From assembly GCF_021028995.1 (NCBI RefSeq), contig NZ_JAJJZG010000015.1, forward strand, positions 1 to 64,000: a DNA stretch of 64,000 nt, in the 5' to 3' direction. Below the pieces are notes generated by a model. The model worked only from the letters and a program-made list of their open reading frames with translations, ran no database searches and was not told where the DNA came from. Shown here one piece after another: positions 1-7,994 of this stretch (within the stretch, counting starts at the first letter, position 1; the number at the start of each line of letters is the position of its first letter). Origin of the DNA: Halobacterium sp. KA-4 (GTDB lineage: Archaea; Halobacteriota; Halobacteria; Halobacteriales; Halobacteriaceae). A program made the translations under genes and the position numbers.

Positions 1-336
1 GCACTATGCGAATTGACTACTTCCACTCTTCCTGGCGAGGCACTCAATCCAATGCATGACCCTGATTACGTCGATTTGGCTACCACGACAACACGAACGG
101 CCGAGTTAAGCGCATAACGGAAAGAAAGGAGGAAGTCCTGACTCGGCCCGTGTTGATCATAAGATGTATTGTCCGATTGGTGGTTTGTAGAAATCCAAAC
201 GCCGAATCTGTCGGCCTTCAGATTGGGGGGAATTCTATATTGTAACATACAGTTTATCAGACTGGCATATAGCGTAAACCCGACCACAAACAACCTCTAC
301 CGCCGGATAACGTCGAAACACTCTCCCGAACCAAAT

Positions 337-364
337 GGGTGTGATTATTTGGATAATCACACCC
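337..364. repeat. 12-bp perfect inverted repeat before the integrase
   Basis: The arms GGGTGTGATTAT and ATAATCACACCC are perfect complements around a TTGG loop, and the outer T-A pair extends the stem to 13 bp. It is followed by an AATTTTT run and ends 25 bp before the integrase ATG. It could be an operator for the integrase gene, a recombinase site, or a terminator of a gene to the left. The sequence alone does not decide between these. Bases 1-336 show no gene I can support. Confidence 0.6.
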
Positions 365-389
365 AATTTTTAGTACCCCGACGCCGTCG

Positions 390-1751
390 GTGAAGCACGA
401 AACATGGATCTCGCACAGAGCAGGCCTTCACCGCCACTTCAGCGGCGAACTGGCCCAAACGCACAAATCGAGTCTGTTCCTGTTGGTGGTCGTCTTGCCA
501 CGTAGCAAAACCGGCGATACACCCGTTGAGGCCAGCTTCAAGCACTACCTCAAGGACATCGGCAAGGGTCGAGACGGGGAAGGAGGCCACTACCGGCGGA
601 ACGTCGAACGAGAGCTCAACCACTTCCTCGAGTGGACAGCCGGTGACCGTGGCCCCGACACCTGGGCCGGCATCCTCCCAGCCGACACAGATCGCGACCT
701 ACAGTTCAGAGACCTCACCGAATCCGTCTATCGTGAGTACGCGCGGTATCTCGCCGGCGAGCGCGGCCTGAAGCAGAACACTGCCCAAACGTACTACGCC
801 TATCTCTCCTCGTGGACGGGTTGGTGCGTGACAGAAGGCTACCTCGACGCTCACTACGCGAACCGATCAACAGCACGCGACCCCCTGCCAGATGATGATG
901 GACGTCGGCCCGGAGACCAGCAAGCATGGAGTCCAGAACACCGGCTTCAACTCACCGAGCACGTAATTCAACAATTCAACGACGCCTACAACGAGCATTC
1001 TGACGCAGACCAGGACAACCCGACTCTCCGGTATCACGCCATCAAAGCCGCTCGCGACCGCGCGCTCGTGTACGTGATCGCCTACACTGCAGTCCGAGGT
1101 GGGGAATTACTCCGGGACCCATCTGACCCTCGTCGACGTGGTCTTCGATGGGAAGAAGTCAACACCGATGACGGGAGTATCACTGTCTATCGGAAGAAAC
1201 AGCAGTGGGACACTGCCAGCCTGCCGAAACCAGTCATCCAGCCGCTCACAGCGTATCAGGACCTACTCGATCCACCATCTGGCCGATGGCCGGTCTTCCC
1301 CACATTCGACGCTCGAAGCCTGGGGAAACTAGTTCGAGAAGGGTTGGCTGACCGTGGGCTTGCTGACGAGGAAATCGCAGACCGCCGCGATAACAACCGT
1401 GACCTACTGCTCGCACTCGATGAGGACATCCGGCCAGATTCGATGACGACGAAGGGGGCTCGGAACGTCCTCGAACGGCTAACTGATGCAGCTGACATCG
1501 ATATCTCGGACGCGAACCACGAGTACCTCGCTCCGCACGGTGGCCGTCGTGGGATGGGGGAGATCCTCGTTCGTTCGTTCGGATATACTGTCGCAGCACG
1601 GTACTTGGACAACTCCGAGGATATGGTCAGGGAACGATATTCGCATATAGAGGCCGGTAAGCTCGGGGATAAGGCAGCAGAAGGGATTGCTGATGTGGAT
1701 TCGGTCCCTATCCCACAGGAAGAAGAAGAGGGGGGAGAAGGGGATTTATGA
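390..1751 (+). CDS. Tyrosine recombinase / integrase
   Basis: Site-specific recombinase of the phage-integrase (tyrosine) family, which would integrate or excise this element. An N-terminal core-binding (SAM-like) region holds the stretch SVYREYARYLAGERGLKQNT. The catalytic domain has the first Arg in YTAVRGGELL, the H-x-x-R box as HGGRR near residue 388, and the presumed Tyr nucleophile in VRERYSHIEAG. The usual second His/Trp before the Tyr is not evident (ARYLDNSEDM). The C-terminus is a short acidic tail. The first 30 residues look unlike the family, so the GTG at 486 or TTG at 495 may be the true start. It lies alone, just right of a perfect palindrome. Integrases of this type are common at the ends of haloarchaeal proviruses and islands. 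Confidence 0.82.
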   Translation: MKHETWISHRAGLHRHFSGELAQTHKSSLFLLVVVLPRSKTGDTPVEASFKHYLKDIGKGRDGEGGHYRRNVERELNHFLEWTAGDRGPDTWAGILPADTDRDLQFRDLTESVYREYARYLAGERGLKQNTAQTYYAYLSSWTGWCVTEGYLDAHYANRSTARDPLPDDDGRRPGDQQAWSPEHRLQLTEHVIQQFNDAYNEHSDADQDNPTLRYHAIKAARDRALVYVIAYTAVRGGELLRDPSDPRRRGLRWEEVNTDDGSITVYRKKQQWDTASLPKPVIQPLTAYQDLLDPPSGRWPVFPTFDARSLGKLVREGLADRGLADEEIADRRDNNRDLLLALDEDIRPDSMTTKGARNVLERLTDAADIDISDANHEYLAPHGGRRGMGEILVRSFGYTVAARYLDNSEDMVRERYSHIEAGKLGDKAAEGIADVDSVPIPQEEEEGGEGDL

Positions 1752-1974
1752 ATTGTATGGCGCTATATCTATCTGGCTAAGTTGGAAGTTGAGACTACAG
1801 GGGGTTTAGCGGGCCCGTGATGCGTTGTTTCAGTCGAATTTCGTCACGGAATCAGACTTAGGGAGTCTCTGAGAACACCATTCTTGTTCACTGCTCAACT
1901 GTTTCAGCGATTTTTCGAGAATATACCCAGTGTTACCACTCAAGAACAGGCATTTGGCCGGCCTGAGCGGCTGT
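1752..1974. other. Gap between integrase and transposase
   Basis: No open frame here looks coding. The stretch presumably holds one end of the insertion sequence to its right, but I could not match it confidently to an inverted repeat beyond 3672. Confidence 0.4.
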
Positions 1975-3672
1975 CTATCCGATTCCCGTCTCCTTCTTCA
2001 AGAGTGTAAGTGTATTATCCGCTGTCACAATCGGCGAATGCTCGTACTCGTCAGTTAACTCGACCTGCACGAGCAAATCGACGGCTCTCCAGATCGAGTA
2101 CAGCAGGCAGGCGAACGCGAAGTAGAAGAATCGCAGCCCGAAATTCTTCGACGTCGTCGCTGCCATGAATCGCTTGATCGACCTATAGCCGCTCTCGATT
2201 TCCCACCGATACCCGTACTCAGTGAGAAATCCGCTCACGGTATTGGTCATAAACACCGAGTACTGCCGGTGGTCGTCGTGCTCAGCGTTCTCTTTGCGCC
2301 GGTAGATCAGCGTCGTTGAGTGCCACTCGTTGTTCCCGAGGTGGAGCTTCCGGTCGGTCTCGTACCGATCTTGGCCGTGTTGGAGCAACCGCTTTGCCTG
2401 AGCTTTCTCGCTGGTCTGCATCCGTTTCGGGACGACATACGACAGCCCGCGCTGGCTGATCATCTCCAGGACGTGCTGGCTATCGAACTCCCGGTCCATC
2501 AGGACGTTATCGACGTGGACCAGTTCCTCGGTAGAGTCCAGCAAGTCTTCGACGATCTCTTTGCGTGACTCACCCCTCCGAACTGGACGAGCATCCAGCA
2601 CAATTGGAACCGCATTGCCGACCAACTGGACAGTGGCCCACTGGTAGGCGTATTCGTCGGTGTTCTCCTTCGTGCCGATGATCTCATCCTCGTGGCCCGT
2701 TCGATCACCGGTGAAGGGGTCAGCTTCGGTAATGTCGATGGCGACGATCCCAGCTCGGAAGAACTGCTCTGTCTCCGCAACTTCGTTCAGGAGCCGATTG
2801 ATGGCCTGCCGGTACATCTCTCGGACCTGTGGAATCGAGAGGTCGCGGATGTGCTCGCGATGGGCGTGCCCCAGCGGTGTCCGGTCACGCGTCGATTCAT
2901 AGACGAAACTGCGAGCCCCTTCGTTCGCAGCCAGTCTCTCGCGAAGTCCGAGATACGTCTGTAAATCCCAGAAGGCGTTCTGGTGGATTTCACAGCCCTC
3001 ACCACGATCCAACGAGAACGCTGGGAAGACGACGCGACTGACGTGGTCCGTAATCGGTGCCGCTTCGTCGAGGACAGCTTGATCGTCTGGGTGTGGTTCG
3101 TCCTCTTTGTGGTGAGATGGAAGGTGCCGTTCTGGTTCGCGCGGAACAGCGACACCCGCGTTCTGGGCTTTGATGAGGATGGTCCGCGCAGCTGTCTCGA
3201 CTGTACTGCGAAGCTCGGCAGTGAATCGGTTGTGCCAGCTGCGCCACAGCGTCGATTGGTCCGGTACTACCTCCAGGTCTAATTGTTCACAGAGTTCTGG
3301 ACGACAATTGAGGTACTCAACGAGTGCCGTCTCGTTATCCCATCCGTAGAGTTCCTTCAGAACGAACACCCGAAAAAGCGCATCCATCTTGTAGCGTCTT
3401 GTATTCGCGTAGCGGTCGTGGGCCTCGAACCGGAAGTAGGCTAACGGGAGCGAGCAGACGAACTGCTCAACTGAGTCGTGAGTGTCGTGTTTGAACCAGA
3501 TTCCCGAGACGATGCGAACGTCCGATTCCAACCCGGCAAGCGAGGTTTGGTCGTACAGTGGTGTTGAATCGTATACTGGCCAGTCAGCGTGCGACCGTCG
3601 TGCGATTCGTCGGAAGACAGCTCGGCGAGACTCACGAACCGTAGTCACTACGAGATACTGGCCACGACACAC
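1975..3672 (-). CDS. Large IS4-like DDE transposase
   Basis: A 565-residue DDE transposase that would catalyse cut-and-paste movement of its own element. The visible core motifs are VAIDITEADPF (first Asp), LMDREFDSQHV (second Asp) and YRWEIESGYRSIKRF (Glu, the Y-(2)-R-(3)-E-(6)-K signature of IS4-like enzymes). These are followed by a hydrophobic RFFYFAFACLLYSIWRAVDLL segment. Four other proteins in this window (at 11491, 24970, 43494 and 57672) share the same plan. An N-terminal helix pair and VVPDQSTLWRSW precede the catalytic part. The reading frame is intact. GTG at 3672 is the first start; a later one is possible. Terminal repeats were not resolved. Confidence 0.85.
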   Translation of the reverse strand: MCRGQYLVVTTVRESRRAVFRRIARRSHADWPVYDSTPLYDQTSLAGLESDVRIVSGIWFKHDTHDSVEQFVCSLPLAYFRFEAHDRYANTRRYKMDALFRVFVLKELYGWDNETALVEYLNCRPELCEQLDLEVVPDQSTLWRSWHNRFTAELRSTVETAARTILIKAQNAGVAVPREPERHLPSHHKEDEPHPDDQAVLDEAAPITDHVSRVVFPAFSLDRGEGCEIHQNAFWDLQTYLGLRERLAANEGARSFVYESTRDRTPLGHAHREHIRDLSIPQVREMYRQAINRLLNEVAETEQFFRAGIVAIDITEADPFTGDRTGHEDEIIGTKENTDEYAYQWATVQLVGNAVPIVLDARPVRRGESRKEIVEDLLDSTEELVHVDNVLMDREFDSQHVLEMISQRGLSYVVPKRMQTSEKAQAKRLLQHGQDRYETDRKLHLGNNEWHSTTLIYRRKENAEHDDHRQYSVFMTNTVSGFLTEYGYRWEIESGYRSIKRFMAATTSKNFGLRFFYFAFACLLYSIWRAVDLLVQVELTDEYEHSPIVTADNTLTLLKKETGIG

Positions 3673-3828
3673 TCAAGAATCCGTCCAACCGATCAATACA
3701 GGTCAAGCAGATACCAGAATAGCGATTATGTTACTAGCATCTGTCAAGCGCGGCGTGGGAATACAGAGGATAGATGCAGTACACAGACTTTGTTTGTCCT
3801 GAGGAACCAACTCTGAATCAACCGTCTC

Positions 3829-3894
3829 ACTTCCACATCTGGTAGTTACAACCGCACTTCTAACTTGGTAGCTTTTAACTTCCAAAGCCGTATC
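3829..3894 (+). promoter_or_regulatory. Triple-operator promoter P1 (pirin operon)
   Basis: Three related boxes occur: ACTTCCACATCTGGTAGT (3829), ACTTCTAACTTGGTAGC (3856) and ACTTCCAAAGCCGTATC (3878). Their starts are 27 and 22 bp apart. Box 2 runs into CTTTTAAC (about 3872-3879), a plausible haloarchaeal TATA box 29-32 nt before the ATG at 3908, so the mRNA should be nearly leaderless. The same three-box layout precedes the genes at 6844, 7995 and 10532. Boxes that cover the TATA box and the expected transcription start suggest repression. Confidence 0.8.
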
Positions 3895-3907
3895 ATAGGG
3901 TGAAGAA

Positions 3908-4660
3908 ATGCAAGTAAGCAATGATACAGCGCTCTACAAGGCCCCTCGCACAGATCTCACGCAGAATCAGGGCAAGTTCAGAATGCATACCAACTACCCT
4001 GGGCGACTCCTCCCAGACCATGACGACCACGGCTACGGACCGCTCGCTCGCGTTGACGAAGCAATCTTGGATCCGGACACGTTCGTTGGTATGCATCCAC
4101 ACCAAAACGACGAAATTGTCTCGTACGTCCCGACCGGCGTGATGCGTCACCGAGACCGGGCAGGCAACGAGTTAGTCATGGACTCTGAACACCTGATGGT
4201 GATGAACGCCGGGACCAGGTTCTGGCACGAGGAGCAGACACTCGAAGATGACCCACAGCTGCGGCTCCTCCAGATCTTCGTCCGACCGCACACGGTCGAT
4301 CTCGAACCGAATATCCAGCACGGTCCCGTTCCGGATCCCGTCGCCAACGAGTGGCGACATCTCTTCGGTCCGGAAGAGTCCGACGCACCGTTCTACGTGC
4401 GCAACGACGTCAACTTCTATGACGTCCGCCTCGACGAGGGAATGAGTGTCGAACTGCCCTCGATAACGGGATGGGATACGTACTTCTACGTGTTCGAAGG
4501 CGCAGTCGAGGCCAACGAGACGACCTTCGACCGGACAGAACAGGGATTACTCGTCGGTGCAGAGGAACTGACAGTCACCGCCCAAGAAGAGACGTTGCTC
4601 GTTGCCTTCCTCATCAACCCCGACGCACCGCTTACGTACCAGGGAACCATCGGCCGGTAA
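3908..4660 (+). CDS. Pirin family protein
   Basis: A bicupin of the pirin family; members bind iron and some are quercetin 2,3-dioxygenases. The N-terminal cupin keeps the metal-site pattern H63-x-H65 (MHPHQNDEIVSY) and H107-x-E109 (AGTRFWHEEQ), and a second cupin follows to about residue 245. The length of 250 matches the family. It opens an operon with the dioxygenase-like gene (48 nt gap) and the esterase (1 nt overlap). Promoter P1 places it under the shared triple operator. YhaK/YhhW-type pirins are induced by oxidants or electrophiles in some bacteria, in keeping with the neighbours. The protein has no cysteine. The exact substrate is unknown; a quinone or flavonoid-like aromatic is an inference. 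Confidence 0.85.
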   Translation: MQVSNDTALYKAPRTDLTQNQGKFRMHTNYPGRLLPDHDDHGYGPLARVDEAILDPDTFVGMHPHQNDEIVSYVPTGVMRHRDRAGNELVMDSEHLMVMNAGTRFWHEEQTLEDDPQLRLLQIFVRPHTVDLEPNIQHGPVPDPVANEWRHLFGPEESDAPFYVRNDVNFYDVRLDEGMSVELPSITGWDTYFYVFEGAVEANETTFDRTEQGLLVGAEELTVTAQEETLLVAFLINPDAPLTYQGTIGR

Positions 4661-4708
4661 ACAGCTACTGCCGGTTCCCCCGCTTAAAATAAACACAAAA
4701 CACATCTA

Positions 4709-5653
4709 ATGGTAACAGACACGCCGGGTATCCACCACATCACGGGCATCGTTCGGGATGGCCAGCGGAATCTCGACTTCTATACGGGAGTCCTCGGGCT
4801 ACGCCTCGTCAAACAGACAGTGAACTTCAACGAGATATTCACGCGCCACCTCTTCTATGGCGACGAAACCGGCACGCCCGGCACGAGCTTGACGTTCTTC
4901 CCGTATCCCGCAGAGGAAGACGGACGCATTGGACAGCCACAGATCACCACTGCCGCGCTTGTCATTCCTCCCGGGTCGATCGAGTACTGGAGTGATCGAC
5001 TCACCGCTCACAACATCGAATTTGACGGCCCGTTCGAACGATTCGACGAAACTGTCCTCCGGTTTACCGACCCAGACGGAACGCAACTTGAACTCGTCAC
5101 CGGCGACTCGTCGGTCAAACCGTGGCCGGACGGACCGATTCCGACCCAGCACGCGATTCGGGGTATCCACAGTGTGACGATCCGTTCTGTGAGCATCTTC
5201 GTCACCGCAAGTGTGCTCGACACGCTGGGCTTCGAGCTCGTAGACCAGGAGGGTGACCGGGTTCGGTATCAGGCACCGGGGGACCGAGCAGCCATCGTTG
5301 ACCTCCTCGACAGAGACGGTGAGTTCGGCCGCGAGGGTGTCGGCTCGATCCATCACGTGGCGGTACGTATTTCGGACGAAGAGGAACTCTATGAATGGCA
5401 TAACCTGTTCCGAGACCGTGGCTACGATGTCTCACGAGTGCATGATAGGCACTTCTTTCACTCGCTGTACCTCCGCGAGCCCGGCGGTATCCTGTTCGAA
5501 CTCACCACCGAGGGGCCGGGACTCACGTTCGACGTCGATACCGACACGCTCGGGCAGTCGCTGTACCTCCCCCCCTCGCTCGAAGAGGACCGCGAGATGA
5601 TCGAAGGACAGCTTCAACCGCTCGAACTCCCACCAGCCCTCAAACCGAACTAA
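4709..5653 (+). CDS. Ring-cleaving dioxygenase-like VOC protein (MhqA/MhqO type)
   Basis: A two-domain vicinal-oxygen-chelate protein of 314 residues, the same size as the Bacillus MhqA/MhqO/MhqE hydroquinone dioxygenases. The first VOC module begins PGIHHITGIVRDGQRNLDFY (metal His near residue 10) and ends DPDGTQLELVTG (Glu). The second begins VGSIHHVAVRISD near residue 217 and ends EPGGILFELTTEGPG. These His and Glu residues are the usual Fe(II)/Mn(II) ligands. It should act in the cytoplasm to open hydroquinone or catechol rings or process quinone-thiol adducts. It is the second gene of the P1 operon; its stop overlaps the esterase start. It has no cysteine. The substrate is inferred from the family and partners. 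Confidence 0.83.
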   Translation: MVTDTPGIHHITGIVRDGQRNLDFYTGVLGLRLVKQTVNFNEIFTRHLFYGDETGTPGTSLTFFPYPAEEDGRIGQPQITTAALVIPPGSIEYWSDRLTAHNIEFDGPFERFDETVLRFTDPDGTQLELVTGDSSVKPWPDGPIPTQHAIRGIHSVTIRSVSIFVTASVLDTLGFELVDQEGDRVRYQAPGDRAAIVDLLDRDGEFGREGVGSIHHVAVRISDEEELYEWHNLFRDRGYDVSRVHDRHFFHSLYLREPGGILFELTTEGPGLTFDVDTDTLGQSLYLPPSLEEDREMIEGQLQPLELPPALKPN

Positions 5654-6315
5654 TGACTCGATCATCCCACTCCTCCGAGTCGGGTGATGACCTGCATCGA
5701 GGACAACCGATCGAATCAGCCGGTGCCCCCCCGCAAGCTGCCGACGCAGCCGTGATCATGGTTCACGGTCGTGGCGCGACCGCTCAGAGTTTCTTATCGC
5801 TTATAGACGAGTTTCTGCATCACGGTGTGATGTATCTCGCTCCACAGGCAGCTCAGAGCACGTGGTATCCCCGGTCGGGCTATGAACCAATAGAAGCGAA
5901 TGAACCGTGGTTTTCGTCCGCACTCGCCCGTGTGAAAACGGCACTTGAAACGGCGACTACCGCCGGCATCCCCTCCGAGCGTGTGGTCCTCCTCGGATTC
6001 TCTCAAGGCGCAGGTCTTGTAAGCGAATACGCTGCCCGAAACCCACGTCGCTACGGTGGACTCATTGCACTCTCTGGAAGTCTACTCGGACCGGAAACGA
6101 GCCATACGTACGACGGGACGATTGATGGCACACCGGTCTTCGTTGGGTGTGGCAGGAACGATCCGTATGTTCCTGCTGAGCGTATTCACGAAACTGCATC
6201 CGTGTTTGAACAACTTGATGGAGACGTTACTGTTGAACTCTACGAAGAGTTGGGCCACGCAATTACTGACGATGAAATCCAGGTGGTCAACACGTTTGTC
6301 GAACAATTTGACTGA
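5653..6315 (+). CDS. Phospholipase/carboxylesterase family hydrolase (MhqD type)
   Basis: An alpha/beta hydrolase of the phospholipase/carboxylesterase family, 220 residues. The triad is visible: Ser117 in GFSQGAG, Asp170 in GRNDPYVP and His202 in ELGHAITDDE. The oxyanion-hole region is MVHGRGA. The start ATG shares one base with the upstream stop (TAATG), so translation is probably coupled to the dioxygenase-like gene. In Bacillus the dioxygenase/esterase pair mhqE-mhqD sits in the hydroquinone regulon, and this arrangement looks equivalent. The first 30 residues are polar and probably disordered. A single Cys (166) lies beside the Asp of the triad. It may hydrolyse lactones or esters from ring cleavage; this is inference. 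Confidence 0.83.
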   Translation: MTRSSHSSESGDDLHRGQPIESAGAPPQAADAAVIMVHGRGATAQSFLSLIDEFLHHGVMYLAPQAAQSTWYPRSGYEPIEANEPWFSSALARVKTALETATTAGIPSERVVLLGFSQGAGLVSEYAARNPRRYGGLIALSGSLLGPETSHTYDGTIDGTPVFVGCGRNDPYVPAERIHETASVFEQLDGDVTVELYEELGHAITDDEIQVVNTFVEQFD

Positions 6316-6320
6316 GGAGC

Positions 6321-6692
6321 TTACTCAGGACAATCAAGCTGTTCTGCTCCATGGGTAGTCATCCAGTTTTCGAGTTCTCGGAAGGTCGGTTCGAGTTCTT
6401 CTAATGGTTCTGTCGCCTCGTATTCTACCCGTGGCGGAATCTCGTCGTACTGCGTGCGATCAAGAAATCCGACTTCGACAAGTTCGTCGAGCCGTCGAGA
6501 CAGCGTATTCGGGGAGATATCAAGGGCCTCTTGCAGTTCGCCGAATCGAACCGGCTGGTTGTCTCCAAGGAGGAGTTCGCGGAGAATCGCCAGCGTGTGT
6601 GCCTTTCCGAGAAGTGAAAAGAGTTCACTCCCATCGACCGCTCCCCGCTGTTTTGATTGCAATTCCGTTTTAGATTCACTCATGCAACTCAC
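6321..6692 (-). CDS. HxlR/DUF24-type winged-helix regulator
   Basis: A 123-residue DNA-binding protein of the HxlR (DUF24) family. The HTH spans about residues 24-80 (LLGKAHTLAILREL, then GELQEALDISPNTLSRRLDEL), followed by a wing (PRVEYEATEPLEEL). It starts with GTG at 6692, giving M-S-C: Cys3, with a second Cys at 121. Bacillus YodB and CatR, of the same family, sense quinones through an N-terminal Cys (Cys6 or Cys7) that can pair with a C-terminal one. Starting at the ATG at 6683 would remove Cys3. A perfect ACTAC-N7-GTAGT covers the start, so it probably represses itself and the four triple-operator promoters. It converges on the esterase gene with a 5-nt gap. Confidence 0.85.
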   Translation of the reverse strand: MSCMSESKTELQSKQRGAVDGSELFSLLGKAHTLAILRELLLGDNQPVRFGELQEALDISPNTLSRRLDELVEVGFLDRTQYDEIPPRVEYEATEPLEELEPTFRELENWMTTHGAEQLDCPE

Positions 6693-6707
6693 TACGAATC
6701 CAGTAGT
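6691..6707 (-). promoter_or_regulatory. Perfect operator over the hxlR-type start
   Basis: ACTAC-GAATCCA-GTAGT is a perfect 5+7+5 inverted repeat that overlaps the GTG start at 6690-6692. The boxes of the four neighbouring promoters have the same form with one arm as ACTTC. Its position downstream of any TATA element fits autorepression. Confidence 0.75.
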
Positions 6708-6769
6708 AATGTATGTTGTGGAAATCGCATCATCGTGCCAATAACTGAGCTGTGTGAGTGTGCATCAAC

Positions 6770-6835
6770 ACTTCCATACCCGGTAGTTACTATCTCACTT
6801 CTAACTTGGTAGTTTTTAACTTCTAATCCCGTAGT
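6770..6835 (+). promoter_or_regulatory. Triple-operator promoter P2 (SDR gene)
   Basis: The boxes are ACTTCCATACCCGGTAGT (6770), ACTTCTAACTTGGTAGT (6797) and ACTTCTAATCCCGTAGT (6819), at the same 27/22-bp steps as P1. A TTTTTAAC TATA-like element (6813-6820) lies about 27 nt before the ATG at 6844, predicting a leaderless mRNA. The divergent regulator gene starts 78 bp to the left. Confidence 0.8.
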
Positions 6836-6843
6836 AAACCTGT

Positions 6844-7611
6844 ATGACTGGACAACTCCTCGATGGAAAAGTTGCAGTAATAACAGGTGCCGCAAGCGGG
6901 AATGGTCGTGCGATTGCGGATGCTTACGCTGAAGAAGGGGCAGATATCGTAGTTGCGGACATTCAAGAGACTCCACGAGAAGGTGGAGAACCAACCCACC
7001 AACTCGTTGAAGACGAGTATGGTGTTGATACAAAGTTCGTGGAATGCGACGTTACAGACACCGATAGCCTTGTTGGGGCGGTGGACGCGGCAGATGAGTT
7101 CGGTGGGATTGATATCATGGTGAACAATGCCGGGATCTTCCGTCAGAAGGATTTCGTGGAGGTGACGGAAGATGAATACGAACAAATGATGGACATAAAC
7201 GTCAAAGGTGTGTTCTTCGGAGCGCAAGCCGCAGCAAAGAAAATGCTCGATAAGGGTGACGGGGGCGCCATCATCAACATGTCTAGCGTCGCCGGCATCA
7301 TTGGTCAGGCGACGTTCTCGGTCTATCACACCACGAAGGGGGCGGTACGACTACTTACGTACTCCCTTGCAGACGAACTCGGGCCGGAGGGTATTCGAGT
7401 GAACGCAATTCATCCAGGCGTTATTGAAACTGAGATGACCAAAGACGATGTCCCGATCGCAACGCAGGAAAGCGCGGAGAACACACCGATGGAACGGCTC
7501 GGTCAGCCCGAGGACGTCGCGGGTGCAGCACTCTATCTTGCCTCAGACGACCTCGCTGGCTATGTGAACGGCGAGTCGCTCATTGTTGACGGAGGCCAAT
7601 CGAACACGTAA
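6844..7611 (+). CDS. Short-chain dehydrogenase/reductase
   Basis: A classical NAD(P)-dependent SDR oxidoreductase of 255 residues. The cofactor loop is TGAASGNGRAIA (T14-G21), NNAG is at 94-97, and the catalytic set is Ser147/148, Tyr161 and Lys165 in VYHTTKGAV. After the first beta-alpha unit, VVADIQ ends in Asp39, which usually indicates NAD rather than NADP. The C-terminus VNGESLIVDGGQSNT is typical. It is transcribed alone from P2, so it belongs to the same regulon as the pirin and EF-1A operons. Reduction of a reactive carbonyl or quinone is a reasonable guess; the family is too broad to name a substrate. It has one cysteine (Cys68). Confidence 0.88.
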   Translation: MTGQLLDGKVAVITGAASGNGRAIADAYAEEGADIVVADIQETPREGGEPTHQLVEDEYGVDTKFVECDVTDTDSLVGAVDAADEFGGIDIMVNNAGIFRQKDFVEVTEDEYEQMMDINVKGVFFGAQAAAKKMLDKGDGGAIINMSSVAGIIGQATFSVYHTTKGAVRLLTYSLADELGPEGIRVNAIHPGVIETEMTKDDVPIATQESAENTPMERLGQPEDVAGAALYLASDDLAGYVNGESLIVDGGQSNT

Positions 7612-7918
7612 AACGTCACTCTCGCAAAGAGCAAAATAGCGCTATTTCCTTTTTCCAGGCACTGTCTAGTTCAGCACCTCCTTGGCTGGTATTTGGTCAT
7701 TCAGCGCTTGATTCGTCCGATACCACATGATTGAGACACCTGTTGATAGGCGATCTCACTCAACCACTATCTGTTGACTCACGCGCTAGGGGCTTAGTAG
7801 CAGGATTTTCATAGGGTCAATCTCCTCTAGAAGAGCGTTTCATTATATAACTGAGTTCTCTCCGCAAGAGAACACAGCTGATAATACGGTATACATCCAA
7901 TGATACCCCCTCTCAGTC
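7612..7918. other. Spacer with an IS6-type remnant
   Basis: No complete gene is present. The left part holds a decayed transposase end (see 7658-7735); the rest, up to promoter P3, is AT-rich and featureless to the eye. Confidence 0.5.
7658..7735 (-). pseudogene. C-terminal remnant of an IS6-family transposase
   Basis: The terminal sequence GGCACTGTCTAGTT is shared with the IS6-type element at 18210. Read on the minus strand, the fragment ends YRTNQALNDQIPAKEVLN-stop. This is recognisably the same C-terminus as HQRPHQSLDGNTPAEEVLN-stop in that element, but diverged. No upstream part of the gene remains. It marks an old insertion between the SDR gene and the EF-1A operon. Confidence 0.65.
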
Positions 7919-7984
7919 ACTTCCACATCCGATAGTTACTACTACACTTCTAACTTGGTAGTTTTTAACTTCTAAAACCGTAGT
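7919..7984 (+). promoter_or_regulatory. Triple-operator promoter P3 (EF-1A operon)
   Basis: The boxes are ACTTCCACATCCGATAGT (7919), ACTTCTAACTTGGTAGT (7946) and ACTTCTAAAACCGTAGT (7968), again 27 and 22 bp apart. The TATA-like TTTTTAAC (7962-7969) lies about 29 nt before the GTG at 7995. This puts an elongation-factor gene under the same control as detoxification genes. Confidence 0.8.
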
Positions 7985-7994
7985 TAGCGATACA

